This document shows positions 38,779-49,400 of a stretch of DNA of 64,000 nucleotides, piece after piece. Made by a program: the position numbers and the translations under genes. Position 1 is the stretch's first letter. The number at the start of each line of letters is the position of its first letter. Under the pieces are notes generated by a model. The model was not told the DNA's origin and ran no database searches. It saw only the letters and a program-made list of their open reading frames with translations. Origin of the DNA: an uncultured Rhodoblastus sp. (GTDB lineage Bacteria; Pseudomonadota; Alphaproteobacteria; Rhizobiales; Beijerinckiaceae); contig NZ_CAIUXT010000098.1 in NCBI RefSeq assembly GCF_903903185.1, positions 16,954-80,953 of the forward strand, read 5' to 3'.

Positions 38779-39867
38779 ATGGACGGGATGGAACAAAGCC
38801 CATTGCGGCGCGGCTGGACCACGGGCGCCTGTGCGGCGGCGGCGGCGCGCGCCGCCTATGCCGGTTTGATCGGCGCCGCCTTTCCCGATCCGGTCGCCAT
38901 CCGCCTGCCCGGCGGCCAGAATCCGGCCTTCGCCCTCGCCCTGCAGGAAAAGGGCGACGGCTTTTGCCGCGCCGGCATCGTCAAGGACGCCGGCGACGAC
39001 CCCGATGTGACCCATGGCGCGCTGGTCGTCGCCCGCGTCACCTTGGGCGCGCCGGGGGAAGGCGTCACTTTCGCCGCCGGCGAGGGCGTCGGCACGGTGA
39101 CGCGTCCCGGCCTGCCGCTGGCGGTCGGCGAGCCGGCGATCAATCCGATACCGCGCCAGATGATCCGCGAGGCGATTCAAGCCGAGGCCGCGCTCCAGAA
39201 CGGCGCAACCGACGTCCGTGTCGAGATTTCCATTCCCGGCGGCGAAAAGATCGCAGAGCGCACGCTCAACGGGCGGCTCGGAATCGTCGGCGGCCTGTCG
39301 ATTCTCGGCACCACCGGGATCGTCACGCCGTTTTCCTGCGCCGCCTGGATCGCCTCGATCCACCGGGGCATCGACGTCGCCCGCGCCTGCGGTCTCAAAA
39401 CCATCGCCGGCGCCACCGGCTCGACCTCGGAGGCCGCCGTCAAGGCTTTGCACGGCCTGCCCGACGAGGCCCTGATCGACATGGGCGATTTCGTCGGCGG
39501 CATGCTGAAATATCTGCGCCAGCATCCAGTAGCCCGGGTGGTCGTCGCCGGCGGCATGGCCAAGATGACCAAACTGGCGCAGGGCCTCGCCGACCTCCAT
39601 TCGAAACGCGGTTCGGTCGATCTCGATTTTCTGGCGAACCTGGCCGGGGGCGAGACGGCGGCGGCGATCCGCGAGGCCAATTCGGCCAAACATGCGTTCG
39701 AGATCGCGGAAGCGGCGGGCCACGCGCTCGGCGACGGCGTGGCCGACGCCGCCTGGCGCACGGCGGCGAAATTGTTGCGCGGCGCGCCTTGTGAACTGGA
39801 AATCGTGATTTTCAACCGCGACGGCGGCCTTCTGGCGCGCACGGGGTTTCGGGCGGTTGACGGCTAG
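38779..39867 (+). CDS. cbiD: Precorrin C1-methyltransferase CbiD
   Basis: This 362-aa CbiD-family enzyme methylates C1 of the macrocycle at the precorrin-5 stage using S-adenosylmethionine. Seen are LRRGWTTGACAAAAARAA near the start, VTRPGLPLAVGEPAINPIPR (about 111-130), GTTGIVTPFSCAAWIASIHRG and GDFVGGMLKYLRQHP. In cobalamin makers of the aerobic type this step is normally done by CobF, which is absent from the window; CbiD presumably replaces it. The start may be Met1 (38779) or Met4 (38788). It lies on the opposite strand to its neighbours, convergent with cobM (26 bp). Confidence 0.93.
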   Translation: MDGMEQSPLRRGWTTGACAAAAARAAYAGLIGAAFPDPVAIRLPGGQNPAFALALQEKGDGFCRAGIVKDAGDDPDVTHGALVVARVTLGAPGEGVTFAAGEGVGTVTRPGLPLAVGEPAINPIPRQMIREAIQAEAALQNGATDVRVEISIPGGEKIAERTLNGRLGIVGGLSILGTTGIVTPFSCAAWIASIHRGIDVARACGLKTIAGATGSTSEAAVKALHGLPDEALIDMGDFVGGMLKYLRQHPVARVVVAGGMAKMTKLAQGLADLHSKRGSVDLDFLANLAGGETAAAIREANSAKHAFEIAEAAGHALGDGVADAAWRTAAKLLRGAPCELEIVIFNRDGGLLARTGFRAVDG

Positions 39868-39893
39868 AACGCCGTCCTTGCAGGGAGCCCCCA

Positions 39894-40685
39894 TCATTCC
39901 TCGTCCCTGACCACGCCATCGGCGCCGACGAAACCGCCGCGATAACGGCGGCGGTACTCGGGATCGTAAAGCGCGCTTTCACGGAAATCCGTCGCGCTCA
40001 GCGCCGGGCCGACCAGAATCAGCGCGGTGCGCTCCATCGGATCTTTTCGCGCCAATACGCCGATGGTCGAGAGCGTCGCCTGAAGCAGGCGCTCGTCCGG
40101 CCACGACGCCCGGAAAACCAGCGCGATCGGGCAATCCGGGCCATAGAAGGGCTCCAACTCGGCGACGATTCTGTCGAGCACATGAATCGACAGGTGGATC
40201 GCCAAAGTCGCGCCGGTCGCGGCGAAGGCGGCGAGCTTTTCCTTTTCCGGCATCGAGGAGGCGCGTCCCGAAGTTCGGGTCAGCACCAGCGATTGCGCCA
40301 CTTCCGGCAGGGTCAGTTCGCGCCGCAGCGCGGCGGCGGCGGCGGCGAAGGCCGGCACGCCTGGCGTCACGTCATAATCAATTCCAAGGGCGTCGAGCCG
40401 GCGCGCTTGCTCGCCCATCGCGCTCCAGACCGAGAGGTCGCCCGAATGCAGCCGCGCCACATCCTCGTTGGCGTCGCGCGCGCGCAGAAATTCGACGGCG
40501 ATCTCGTCGAGCGTCATCGGCGCAGTGTCAACGAGACGGGCGCCGGGCGGGCAATGCGCCAGCAATTCCTTCGGCACCAGCGAACCGGCGTAAAGACAGA
40601 CCGGACAGCGCGCAAGCAGGTCGCGTCCGCGCAAGGTGATGAGATCGGCGGCGCCCGGTCCGGCGCCGATGAAATGCACTTTCAT
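39894..40685 (-). CDS. cobM: Precorrin-4 C11-methyltransferase
   Basis: This 263-aa SAM-dependent tetrapyrrole methylase adds a methyl at C11 of precorrin-4. It starts [20 protein letters not shown], with [17 protein letters not shown] and the family motif [17 protein letters not shown] in the middle. The C-terminal 25 residues are basic and polar. The start overlaps the cobE stop by 4 bp, so cobL, cobE and cobM form one coupled unit. Confidence 0.94.
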   Translation of the reverse strand: MKVHFIGAGPGAADLITLRGRDLLARCPVCLYAGSLVPKELLAHCPPGARLVDTAPMTLDEIAVEFLRARDANEDVARLHSGDLSVWSAMGEQARRLDALGIDYDVTPGVPAFAAAAAALRRELTLPEVAQSLVLTRTSGRASSMPEKEKLAAFAATGATLAIHLSIHVLDRIVAELEPFYGPDCPIALVFRASWPDERLLQATLSTIGVLARKDPMERTALILVGPALSATDFRESALYDPEYRRRYRGGFVGADGVVRDEE

Positions 40686-41083
40686 GCTGTGTCCCCGTTC
40701 GCGGCGATCGCGGCGGTGACGCCATGGGCGGCGCGGCGGCGCAGGATCAGCCGCGCCTCATGCCCGCCGCCCATCAGCGCCGCCGCCTCGGCGACGCTGG
40801 CGAGGCCGGTCAGCGCCTGCGACCTTGGCGAGGCCGAGGCGCCGCGCAACAGGAACTCGCCCTGTCGCGCCAGAAATTCCGCCTCATCGAGGAAAACCAG
40901 CGGGAGGCCCAAAGCCCCGGCGGCCTCATGCAGGCCCGGCTCGTCGCTTTTACGCCCGATGGTAAAAATTTTCGCGCGCGAAAAGGCCGGCGCATCGGCC
41001 AGAATTTCGCGCGCCAAAGCCGCGATGGATTGCGCGCTTGCTCCCTTGCGGCAGCCGACGCCGATGGCGATTTCGCTCAGCAT
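40682..41083 (-). CDS. cobE: CobE/CbiG C-terminal-domain protein
   Basis: This 133-aa protein corresponds to the C-terminal domain of CbiG and to CobE of aerobic cobalamin makers. It reads [25 protein letters not shown] at the start (in parts) and [19 protein letters not shown] later. CobE is needed for normal B12 synthesis, but its step is not firmly settled. The start at 41083 overlaps the cobL stop by 7 bp, and its stop overlaps cobM. Confidence 0.88.
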   Translation of the reverse strand: MLSEIAIGVGCRKGASAQSIAALAREILADAPAFSRAKIFTIGRKSDEPGLHEAAGALGLPLVFLDEAEFLARQGEFLLRGASASPRSQALTGLASVAEAAALMGGGHEARLILRRRAAHGVTAAIAANGDTA

Positions 41084-42288
41084 GGTTTTGCATAAATCCA
41101 TTGCACGATGGGCAGCGCCGGCCGGAAGGCGGAAAAGCCGCCGACGCGTTCCGCCCGCGCAATCTGCGCCTGAATCAACTGGCCGCCAAGCGCCCGGTGA
41201 TGAGCTGCCAGCAGGCCTTGCGTCTCAAGGGTGACGCCATTGACCACCAGCCTGCCGCCCCGCGCCAGCGCGTCGAGCGCCGCCTCGATCAGGCCGGACT
41301 CGGTCGGGCCGCCGCCGATGAAAATCTTGTGCGGGCGCGGCAGGCCGCGCAGCGCCTCGGGCGCCCGGCCCTCGACCACGCGCAAGGCCGGCGTTCCCAA
41401 AGCCAGCGCATTGCGCCGGATGCGCTCCGCGCGGGCCGAATTGCGTTCAATGGCGATGGCCGAATTGCCGGGGTCGGCCAGCATGAATTCGATCGCCACG
41501 GAGCCGGAGCCGGCGCCGATGTCCCACAGCAATTCGCCGCGCCGCGGCGCGAGCGCCGACAGCGTCAAGGCGCGGATTTCCGCCTTGGTGATCTGGCCGT
41601 CATGTTCGAAAAAGGCGTCGGGCAGGCCCGGCGCGCGCGGCAGGATCCGCGCGTCGCTTGCAGCTGCCAGATCCAGCGCCAGTGTATTCAGAGCTTCGAC
41701 CTCGCCAAGCGAAAAATCCAGCGCCAGCGTCGCCCGCACGCGCTCATTCGCGCCGCCGAGATGTTCGCAGACGGTGAGGCGCGAGGCGCCGAAACCGCGT
41801 TTCGTCAGCAGGTCGCAGAGTTTCTGCGGCGTCGTCCCGTCCCATGAAAGCGCTATGATCTTCGCGCCGTCCTGCAACAGCGGAACGATTCGCTCCAGCG
41901 GACGTCCGTGCAGCGAAATCAACGCGCAATCCTGCTGCGCCCAGCCCAGCCGCGCCGCCACCAGGCTGAAGCTCGAAGGCGCCGGCAGGCAGGTCATTTC
42001 CTGCGCCGGAATTTTTTGCGCCAGCACCGAGCCGACGCCATAAAAGAACGGATCGCCCGACGCCAGCACGACGACTTTTTCGCCGCGCCGCGCCAGAATT
42101 TGCGGATAGGCCTGTTCCATCGGCGAAGGCCAGGCCAGCGTCTCGCCCGCGAGCGGCGCCGCGAGGCGCAGATGCCGCGCGCCGCCGACGACCAGCCGCG
42201 CTTGCGCCAACGCTTCGATTGCGGCAGGAGACAGGCCTTCACGCCCGTCTTCGCCCATGCCGATGAGGGTGAGCCACGCCGCGTTCAT
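41077..42288 (-). CDS. cobL: Precorrin-6Y C5,15-methyltransferase (decarboxylating)
   Basis: This 403-aa bifunctional enzyme methylates C5 and C15 of precorrin-6B and removes the C12 acetate carboxyl. The N-terminal CbiE-like half starts WLTLIGMGEDGREGLSPAA and has SGDPFFYGVG. The C-terminal CbiT-like half starts about residue 230 with a Rossmann methyltransferase motif, LLWDIGAGSGSVAIEFML, and later IFIGGGPTESGL. The start may be ATG 42288 or ATG 42297. It is divergent from cobK with a very short spacer of 17-26 bp. Confidence 0.94.
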   Translation of the reverse strand: MNAAWLTLIGMGEDGREGLSPAAIEALAQARLVVGGARHLRLAAPLAGETLAWPSPMEQAYPQILARRGEKVVVLASGDPFFYGVGSVLAQKIPAQEMTCLPAPSSFSLVAARLGWAQQDCALISLHGRPLERIVPLLQDGAKIIALSWDGTTPQKLCDLLTKRGFGASRLTVCEHLGGANERVRATLALDFSLGEVEALNTLALDLAAASDARILPRAPGLPDAFFEHDGQITKAEIRALTLSALAPRRGELLWDIGAGSGSVAIEFMLADPGNSAIAIERNSARAERIRRNALALGTPALRVVEGRAPEALRGLPRPHKIFIGGGPTESGLIEAALDALARGGRLVVNGVTLETQGLLAAHHRALGGQLIQAQIARAERVGGFSAFRPALPIVQWIYAKPC

Positions 42289-42314
42289 CGCGCCCATCCG
42301 CAGGGAGAACAAGC

Positions 42315-43061
42315 TTGCGTATTCTGATCCTCGGCGGCACGACGCAGGCGAGCCAGTTGGCGCGGGCGCTGGCGGCGCGCCCCGACATCGACCCGCTGCT
42401 GTCGCTGGCCGGGCGGACGCAAAATCCCCTGCCCGCTCCCATTCCGAGCCGCACCGGCGGCTTTGGCGGCGTCGACGGACTTTTCTCGTTTTTGGGTGCG
42501 CAAAGGATCGACGCCGTGATCGACGCCACCCATCCTTTCGCCGCGCAAATGTCGGCCCATGCGCGCGAGGCCAGCGCGCGGGCCGGCGTTGCGCTGCTGG
42601 TGTTTTCCCGGCCGCCATGGACGCCCGACGAGGGCGACGACTGGACTGACGTCGCCAATATGCAAGAGGCCGTCGCCGCGCTCGGCGAAAAACCGCGCCG
42701 GGTGTTCCTGACCCAGGGGAGGCTGCAACTCGCGGCCTTCGCCGCCGCGCCACAGCACTTTTATCTGGTGCGCGCCATCGACGAACCGGCGGAACTGGCC
42801 CTGTTGCCCAACCGACGGTTCGTCCCGGCGCGCGGCCCCTTCGCCCTGCAAGACGAGCTGGCTCTGATGCGCGAGGAAAGAATCGAAATTCTCGTCAGCA
42901 AGAACAGCGGCGGCGAAGCGACATCGGCGAAACTGCTCGCCGCGCGCCTGCTCGGCGTCAAGGTCGTGCTGGTCGCGCGCCCGCCGGGCGCCAATGCCGC
43001 CGAAGTCTTCCAGCTCGACGATGTTCTGCGCTGGATCGAAGCTCATCGCCCCGCCCCATAG
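42315..43061 (+). CDS. cobK: Precorrin-6A reductase
   Basis: This 248-aa NADPH-dependent reductase converts precorrin-6A to precorrin-6B. It starts from a TTG (42315) preceded by AGGGAG 8 bp upstream, giving RILILGGTTQASQLARAL. Family motifs are DATHPFAAQMSAHAREA, LTQGRLQL and SKNSGGEATSAKL. It lies on the plus strand while its neighbours are on the minus. Its last 19 bp overlap the end of cobJ in convergent orientation. Confidence 0.93.
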   Translation: MRILILGGTTQASQLARALAARPDIDPLLSLAGRTQNPLPAPIPSRTGGFGGVDGLFSFLGAQRIDAVIDATHPFAAQMSAHAREASARAGVALLVFSRPPWTPDEGDDWTDVANMQEAVAALGEKPRRVFLTQGRLQLAAFAAAPQHFYLVRAIDEPAELALLPNRRFVPARGPFALQDELALMREERIEILVSKNSGGEATSAKLLAARLLGVKVVLVARPPGANAAEVFQLDDVLRWIEAHRPAP

Positions 43062-43804
43062 GTTCGCGGCGTCAGCAACCAGGGATCGCTGTTCGGTCTT
43101 GCGATGAACCGTGTTTCCGATGAGCCGATCAACACCAGCGTCGCCATATCGACGAGACCGGGATCGGCCTGCGCCAGATCGGTGACGAGGATACGTTCGT
43201 CCGGCCGCCCGATGGCGCGGGCGAAGGCGACCGGGGTCGCGCCCTCCCTGTGCGCGCGCAGAAGATCGAAGGCGTCGAAGATCTGGCGCGGCCGCGCTTT
43301 CGAGGCAGGATTATACAGCGCGATGACGAAATCCGCCTGCGCGGCGGCGGCGAGGCGCTTGGCCACCACCTCCCAGGGTTTCAAATTGTCGGACAGCGAC
43401 ATCACGCAGAAATCATGGCCCAGCGGAGCGCCGAGCCGCGCCGCCGCCGCCATCGCGGCGCTGATCCCCGGCACGACGCGAATATCGAGCGCGCGCCATG
43501 CGGGATCGCCGTTTTCCACCGCTTCGAAAATCGCCGCCGCCATGCCGAACACGCCGGCGTCGCCGCCCGAAACCACCGCGACCGTGCGGCCGGTCTGCGC
43601 AAGTTCCAGAGCATGCCGGGCGCGGTCCAGCTCCACGCGGTTGTCGGAGGAAAAACGCTCCAGCCCAGCGCGCGCCGGCACGCGATCGGTATAGGGCTGG
43701 TAGCCGATCAACGCGTCGGCCTGCGCCAGCGCGTCGCGCGCTTCCGGAACCAGCCAGCAGTCCGGGCCCGGTCCAAGGCCAATGATGAATAATTGGCCGG
43801 TCAT
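43043..43804 (-). CDS. cobJ: Precorrin-3B C17-methyltransferase
   Basis: This 253-aa enzyme methylates C17 and drives ring contraction of precorrin-3B to precorrin-4. It reads LFIIGLGPGPDCWLVPEA at the N-terminus, then ADALIGYQPYTDRV, VAVVSGGDAGVFGMAAAIF and FVIALYNPASKARPRQ. The start overlaps the cobI stop (ATGA, 43801-43804). It is the last gene of the riboswitch-led run on this strand before cobK intervenes. Confidence 0.94.
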   Translation of the reverse strand: MTGQLFIIGLGPGPDCWLVPEARDALAQADALIGYQPYTDRVPARAGLERFSSDNRVELDRARHALELAQTGRTVAVVSGGDAGVFGMAAAIFEAVENGDPAWRALDIRVVPGISAAMAAAARLGAPLGHDFCVMSLSDNLKPWEVVAKRLAAAAQADFVIALYNPASKARPRQIFDAFDLLRAHREGATPVAFARAIGRPDERILVTDLAQADPGLVDMATLVLIGSSETRFIARPNSDPWLLTPRTYGAGR

Positions 43805-44529
43805 GGCCGCCTGCCCTGCCCGGCGATCAGAATAATGGCGAAATAGGGCGCGACATCGTCCGGCTTGTCCTTGAGCGCCATGATTTTCTCGCCCGCCATC
43901 GTGCCGCGCTCGACATAGAGCGCCCGCTCATAATGGCCGCTATGGCGCAGGACCTCGCGGATTTTCGCAAAATTCTGGCCGATTTTCATGATCACGGCGG
44001 CGTCGGTGTGGCGAAGTCTTTCCGCCAGAATTTCCGGCGGCAAGGAGCCTGGCAGGACGGTGAGAATATCGTCGCCCCAGGTCATGGCCTCGCCCGCCGC
44101 CGACCAGCACCCGGCCATGCCGGCGACACCTGGCACCACGGTGACGGCGAAACGCGGCTTGAGCCGGATGTAGAGATGCATGAACGAGCCATAGAACAAG
44201 GGATCGCCCTCGCTCAGGATCGCCACGTCGCGCCCGTTGGACAGTTCGGCGGCGATGGCTTCGGCGGCCTGTTGGTAAAATTGCGCCAGCAGGCGATTAT
44301 AGGCGGGATCGGCAACCGGAATTTCCGTCGTCACCGGATAATAAAGCGGCATTTCCTCGGCGCTCGCCGGAATCCAGCGATCGACGATGGCGCGGGCGTT
44401 GCCGCGCCGCCCCGCCTTGGCGAAAAAAGCGATGACCGGGGTCGTCTCGATCACCCGCACCGCCTTCACCGTCAGGAGTTCCGGATCGCCCGGGCCGAGC
44501 CCCACGCCGTAAAGACGCCCCGCGCTCAT
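43801..44529 (-). CDS. cobI: Precorrin-2 C20-methyltransferase
   Basis: This 242-aa SAM-dependent methylase acts on C20 of precorrin-2, the first committed step toward the corrin ring. It reads RLYGVGLGPGDPELLTVKAV at the start, DVAILSEGDPLFYGSFMHL, PGVAGMAGCWSAAG and VIMKIGQNFAKIREVL. The start at 44529 overlaps the cobH stop by 4 bp. A much longer in-frame reading upstream was rejected since it runs antiparallel through cobH without family similarity. Confidence 0.94.
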   Translation of the reverse strand: MSAGRLYGVGLGPGDPELLTVKAVRVIETTPVIAFFAKAGRRGNARAIVDRWIPASAEEMPLYYPVTTEIPVADPAYNRLLAQFYQQAAEAIAAELSNGRDVAILSEGDPLFYGSFMHLYIRLKPRFAVTVVPGVAGMAGCWSAAGEAMTWGDDILTVLPGSLPPEILAERLRHTDAAVIMKIGQNFAKIREVLRHSGHYERALYVERGTMAGEKIMALKDKPDDVAPYFAIILIAGQGRRP

Positions 44530-45158
44530 TCCCTGTCGCTCGCCAGCGCATTGATCGCGGCGGCGGCCATGGCGCTGCCGCCTTTTCGCCCGCGCATCGC
44601 GATTACGCCCACGCGCCCGTCGGCGATCGCAGCCTCCTTGGATTCGCGCGCTCCAACGAACCCGACCGGCATGGCGAGGATCAAGGCCGGCGGCGGCGCG
44701 CCGGCGTCGAGCATTTCGAGGAGATGGAACAAGGCCGTCGGCGCATTGCCGAAAGCGACCACCGCGCCTTGCAGATGCGGGCGCCAGAACTCCATCGCGG
44801 CGGCGGTGCGCGTGGTGTTCATCTCCCGCGCCAGACCGGCGACGCGCGGATCGGTCAAAGTACAAATGACGTCGTTGTTTTTCGGCAGTCGCGCGCGGGT
44901 CACGCCATGGGCGACCATATTGGCGTCGCAAAGAATTGCCGCCCCGGCGGCCAGCGCCTCGATTCCCGCCTTGGCGGCGCCTTGTGAAAAATAAAGCTTC
45001 GGCGCGATTTCGACCATGCCGCTGGCATGGATGATCCGCACCGCGACGCGCTCCTCCAGCGCGTCGAAACGCGCCAGATCGGCTTCGCTGCGGATGATGG
45101 CGAAGGAGTTTCGGTAAATTTCCGCGCCGTCGCGAATATAGTCGTAGCTGCCGCTCAC
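44526..45158 (-). CDS. cobH: Precorrin-8X methylmutase
   Basis: This 210-aa isomerase moves the C11 methyl to C12, giving hydrogenobyrinic acid. Seen are YDYIRDGAEIYRNSFAIIR near the start, IIHASGMVEIAPKLYFSQGA with the catalytic-site His, ILCDANMVAHGVTR and VGFVGARESKEA. GTG at 45158 is taken as start because it overlaps the cobG stop (GTGA), the same coupling as its neighbours; a GTG at 45200 would add 14 residues that overlap cobG. Confidence 0.92.
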   Translation of the reverse strand: MSGSYDYIRDGAEIYRNSFAIIRSEADLARFDALEERVAVRIIHASGMVEIAPKLYFSQGAAKAGIEALAAGAAILCDANMVAHGVTRARLPKNNDVICTLTDPRVAGLAREMNTTRTAAAMEFWRPHLQGAVVAFGNAPTALFHLLEMLDAGAPPPALILAMPVGFVGARESKEAAIADGRVGVIAMRGRKGGSAMAAAAINALASDRE

Positions 45159-46444
45159 ACGCGCGCTCCAGCAGAAATCCGGTGCAGTTCTTGTTGGCAC
45201 GCGGCGAGATCGAGACCCCGCGCCACGGGTTCATCGCGCGCAAAACCATTTGGGACAAGCGAAAACCCGCCTTCGCCCGCCACCAGGGTCACGGCGCGCG
45301 CATTCAGGGCGCAGCCCTTGGCGCAGCCCGAGACATGAACGCGGCCAGAGCCAGAGCGCCAATGGGGCGCCAGAGCGAGGGCGAGCGCGCGCACGTCGCC
45401 GAGCGCGGAGGGACAGGCCGGCGCGCCCGGACAGGCGGAAAAGACCAGACGCGGGTCGCCGGCGTCGAGAATGAAGCCGTTTTTTTCGAGACGCGCGGCC
45501 AGCGCCCTGGCGCTTTGCGAGGAAAGCCCGACGGCGAGCAGGGCGCGCCAGGGCGTGAGCCGCAATTCGGCGGCGCCGCTTTCCCTGGCCGCTTCGGCGA
45601 GGGCTTCAAGCGCGTCGGCGTCGATCCGGCCAAACAGCAAACCGGCGCCGGTGAAATTCTGCTTGCCGCAATTCTGCGCGCCGAGGATTTTCCGGAAGGG
45701 CGCAGCCTCGCCCTCTCTCGCGCCGGCTGCGGCGTCGATGGATTCGTCGTCGGCGCTTCTTGCAATGACGGCGGATGAGCCTTCGAGCAAAGGCTCGACG
45801 CCGAGGCGCGCGACCAGCGCGCTCATGCGCCGGTCATTTTGGCGAAGGTCGAGAAAATTGCGCGCCAGAATTTCCGCCGCCGCGCCGATATTTTCGGGCG
45901 CCGCCCAGCCGGCCTCGACGCCGCCGAGCGCGATGCGCAGACGCGGCGCCGCGCCGCCCGAAACGGCTTTGAAATCGACGTCGGTCACGACTCCCGCAAG
46001 CGGCAGCGCGCCGCCGCCATCGACGGAAAAACCGAATTTCGCGGGCAGGTCGTGCAAGGCCTTTTCGCGCAACAGCAGCGCCTCCAGCGCCACAACCAGA
46101 GGCCGCGCGTCGATGACGGCGGTCGGATCGAAACCGGCGAGCGGGCTCGGCACGATATTGCGCACGGCTTCGGCGCGCGCATCCGGGTCGAGCAGGCCGA
46201 GCGCCGATAATTCGCGTTGCAGCGGCGCGATGTTTTGCGCGCCGACGCCGCGCATCTGCAAGTTGGCGCGCGCGGAAAGATCGAAGGCGCCATTGCCGAA
46301 GCGACGCGCCAGACGGCTGAAGGTTTTCGCGCGTTCGAAAGACAGAACGCCATTGGTCAGCCGCAGCCGGAAAATATAGCCGTCGCCGCTCAGCATCGGC
46401 GCCAGCGCGCCCGGACACCAGCCCTTGGCAGTGATTTCACTCAT
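45155..46444 (-). CDS. cobG: Precorrin-3B synthase (monooxygenase)
   Basis: This 429-aa enzyme of the nitrite/sulfite reductase ferredoxin-like family hydroxylates precorrin-3A with oxygen, marking the aerobic route. It starts TAKGWCPGALAPMLSGDGYIF (in parts) with FDLSARANLQMRGV. The C-terminal Fe-S-site Cys residues appear in FSACPGAPACPSAL and VSGCAKGCALN. GAGGAG precedes the ATG. It begins 10 bp after cobN and overlaps cobH by 4 bp. Confidence 0.93.
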   Translation of the reverse strand: MSEITAKGWCPGALAPMLSGDGYIFRLRLTNGVLSFERAKTFSRLARRFGNGAFDLSARANLQMRGVGAQNIAPLQRELSALGLLDPDARAEAVRNIVPSPLAGFDPTAVIDARPLVVALEALLLREKALHDLPAKFGFSVDGGGALPLAGVVTDVDFKAVSGGAAPRLRIALGGVEAGWAAPENIGAAAEILARNFLDLRQNDRRMSALVARLGVEPLLEGSSAVIARSADDESIDAAAGAREGEAAPFRKILGAQNCGKQNFTGAGLLFGRIDADALEALAEAARESGAAELRLTPWRALLAVGLSSQSARALAARLEKNGFILDAGDPRLVFSACPGAPACPSALGDVRALALALAPHWRSGSGRVHVSGCAKGCALNARAVTLVAGEGGFSLVPNGFARDEPVARGLDLAACQQELHRISAGARV

Positions 46445-46454
46445 AGCACGCTCC

Positions 46455-49400
46455 TCATGCCGCGCCCCTCATGCCCGCCAATATGGCGGCGGTGGAATTG
46501 CGCCGCGAAGCCCAGAAGCCGCGCCGCTCGGCCTCGGTGAATTTTTCGGCGATCGACCGCGCGGCGCGCGGATTTTCCGCTTCGAGAAAGGCGCGCACCT
46601 CGTCGTCGCCGCAAACGGCGTCGAACAGCAGATCGAAATGCTTGCCCTCGACCGCGTCGCTCAGGGCGGCGAAGGCGAACAGATTATCCACCGTCTCGGC
46701 GATTTCCGCCGCGCCGCCATGACCATGGCGCATCATGCCGCGCAGCCAGCGCGGATTGGTCGCCCGCGCCCGCACGACGCGCGAAATTTCCTCGTTGAAG
46801 GTGCGCACTTTCGCCGCGCCGTCGCCTGTAGCATCGACATGAAAAAGGCTTGGCCTGGCGCCCAGCATCGCGGCGGCCGCCGCGAAACCGCCTTCATGGG
46901 TAGCGAAGGCGTCGGCGTTGAGAATGTCCTGCCCGGCGAGATCCTGGACATGGACGAAGGCGTCGGCGGCGCGCACCCGCTCGACGAAATTCTGCGGTCC
47001 GGGCGCCGGCGCCAGAGCCGCGCCTTCCGCCCCGAAAGCCTGCGCGCTGGCGGCGAGATATTTCTGCGCCAGTTCGTCGCGGTCGCGCCAGTTGGCGCCG
47101 GCGAGGCGCGCCGACAGATCGACGCCATAGGTGCCCTGCCCCGCGCCGAAAATGCGGCGCGGTTCGGCCTGCCCGACCAGCGGATTGTCGTCGGGGGCTT
47201 CGTCCAGACCCGCTACGGCGCGGACGGCGGCGTCGAAAGCCGCGATCTGAAGCGGAAAGACATCGCGAAACAGGCCGGAAATGCGAAGGGTCACGTCGAC
47301 GCGCGGCCGCCCGAGCACCGCCAGCGGCAGGATTTCAAAGCCGCTCATCCGCGTCGAGGCGGCGTCCCAGACCGGACGCGCGCCGAGCAGGGCGAAGGCC
47401 TGCGCCAGATCGTCGCCGCCGGTGCGCATCGAGGCGCTGCCCCAAAGATCGAGCACGATGCGGCGCGGCCAGTCGCCATGATCCTGCACATAGCGCGCAA
47501 TCACGTCCCCGGCGAGACGCTGGCCGATGTCCCAGGCCGTACGGGTGGGAATGGCGCGCGGATCGACGGAAAAAAGATTGCGTCCCGTCGGCAGCACATC
47601 GAGGCGCGCGCGCCCCGGCGCGCCGGAGGGGCTGGGCTCGACGAACCTGCCGCTTAACGCATGGAGAAGCGCCGTCATTTCCGCCTCGCCGCAGGCGGCG
47701 AGGCTCGAAGCCTGCCCATCGCCGAGCGCCGCCAGCCATTCGTCGCGCAACGCGCCGCGCGGCGACTGGCCGAACACATGCAGCCCGTCATTGATGCGCA
47801 TTTCCTTGAGATCGCAGAGCCAGGCGTCGAGCTGGATCAAGGCCTCCTCACCTTCGCGCGCGCCGCATTCCCGCAGCAGGCCTGTGGCCTCGGCGCGCTG
47901 CAAAATCAGGTCGGCGAGCATTTTCGCGCGGCGCGAATCGAGGCCCTGGGCCTGGGCATATTCGTCGAACAGCGCTTCGATTTCCGCCGTCGCGCCATGC
48001 GCGCCCGCCGCGACCAGCGGCGGCGTGAGATGGCTGACGATGACGGCGGCGGAACGGCGCTTGGCCTGCGCCGCCTCGCCGGGATTATTGACGATGAACG
48101 GATAGACCAGCGGCACCGGGCCGAGCGCGATTTCCGGCGCGCAACCCGCCGCCAGCGCCACGCTCTTGCCCGGCAGCCATTCCAGCGCGCCATGGGCGCC
48201 GCAGTGAATCAGCGCGTCGATTTTTTCGCCCTCGCGCAGCCACATATAGAAGGCGAGAAAACCGTGGCGAGGCGCCAGCGCGCCATCGTGATAATCGCTT
48301 CTGCGGTTTTCCGCCGCGCCGCGATCGGGTTGCAGCGCGACGACGATCCTGCCGAGCCGCAGATAGCGGAACTGGAAGGCGCCGTTTTCGACCGCGCGAT
48401 CCGCTTCCGGCTCGCCCCATTGCGCGTGAAGATCTTCAACGAAATCCCGAGGCAGTTTTTTCAGAAAGGCGCGATAGGCCTCGGTCGTCACCGTCGCGCG
48501 CAACGGGTCGGCCTGCAATTGTTCGATCAGTTGGGCCGGCGCCGGCGGCGGCGCGACCTCATAGCCCTCGGCGGCGAGGCGCGAAAGAATGGCGCCGGCG
48601 CTTTGCGGCGTGTCGAGGCCGATGGCGTAGCCGGCGCGCCCGGCCCTGGCGGGATAATCCGACACAATCAGCGCCAGCGCTTTTTCACCATTGCTCTTGC
48701 GCCGCAACCCGGCCCAGTTGGCGGCCAGCGCCGCGACAAAACCCACCCGCGAGTCTTCCGGTTCGTGGCGGGCCGGCGCGAATTCGAGCGCCTCGTCCCT
48801 TTCTTGCGCCGCCTTGAACGAAATGGCGCGCGTGACGATGCGCCCGTCGACTTCCGGCAGAACCACATTCATCGCGAGGTCCGCCGCCGAAAGGCCGCGC
48901 CCGGACTCCCGCCATTGCGCGATTTCGGCGCCGGAAAAAATCACCTGCAGAACGGCGGCGTCGGCGGCGTCGAGCACGCCGGCGCCGCCATCGAGCCGCG
49001 CCGAAAAAGCCGTGGCGTTGAGAATGACGTCGGGCTTTTCCGCCGCGATGCTCTCCGCCAGCAGCGCGCAGGCGGCAGGGTCCTTGAGGCTCGACACGTA
49101 GAAACTCTCGACGCGAAGATTTTTTTGCGCCAGAGCCGCCGCGAGCGCCGAGACCGGGGCGCAATCGCCGGCAAGATAGGCGCTGCGGTAGAACAGCGCC
49201 AGAGCCGTCGCCGCGCCCTCGGCCGCCGGAAAACAGGCAGGCGCGTAACGCCCGAAAACGGCGACCGGCTCCGGCGCCGCCGCCGCGCCGGAGCCTGAAA
49301 TTCTGGCGCTCAGAAAATCGAGACAGGCGGCGATATTCTCCGGCCCGCTTTCGCGGAAATAGGCCCAGATCTGACGCAAATCCGCGACCGGCAGGGTCGA

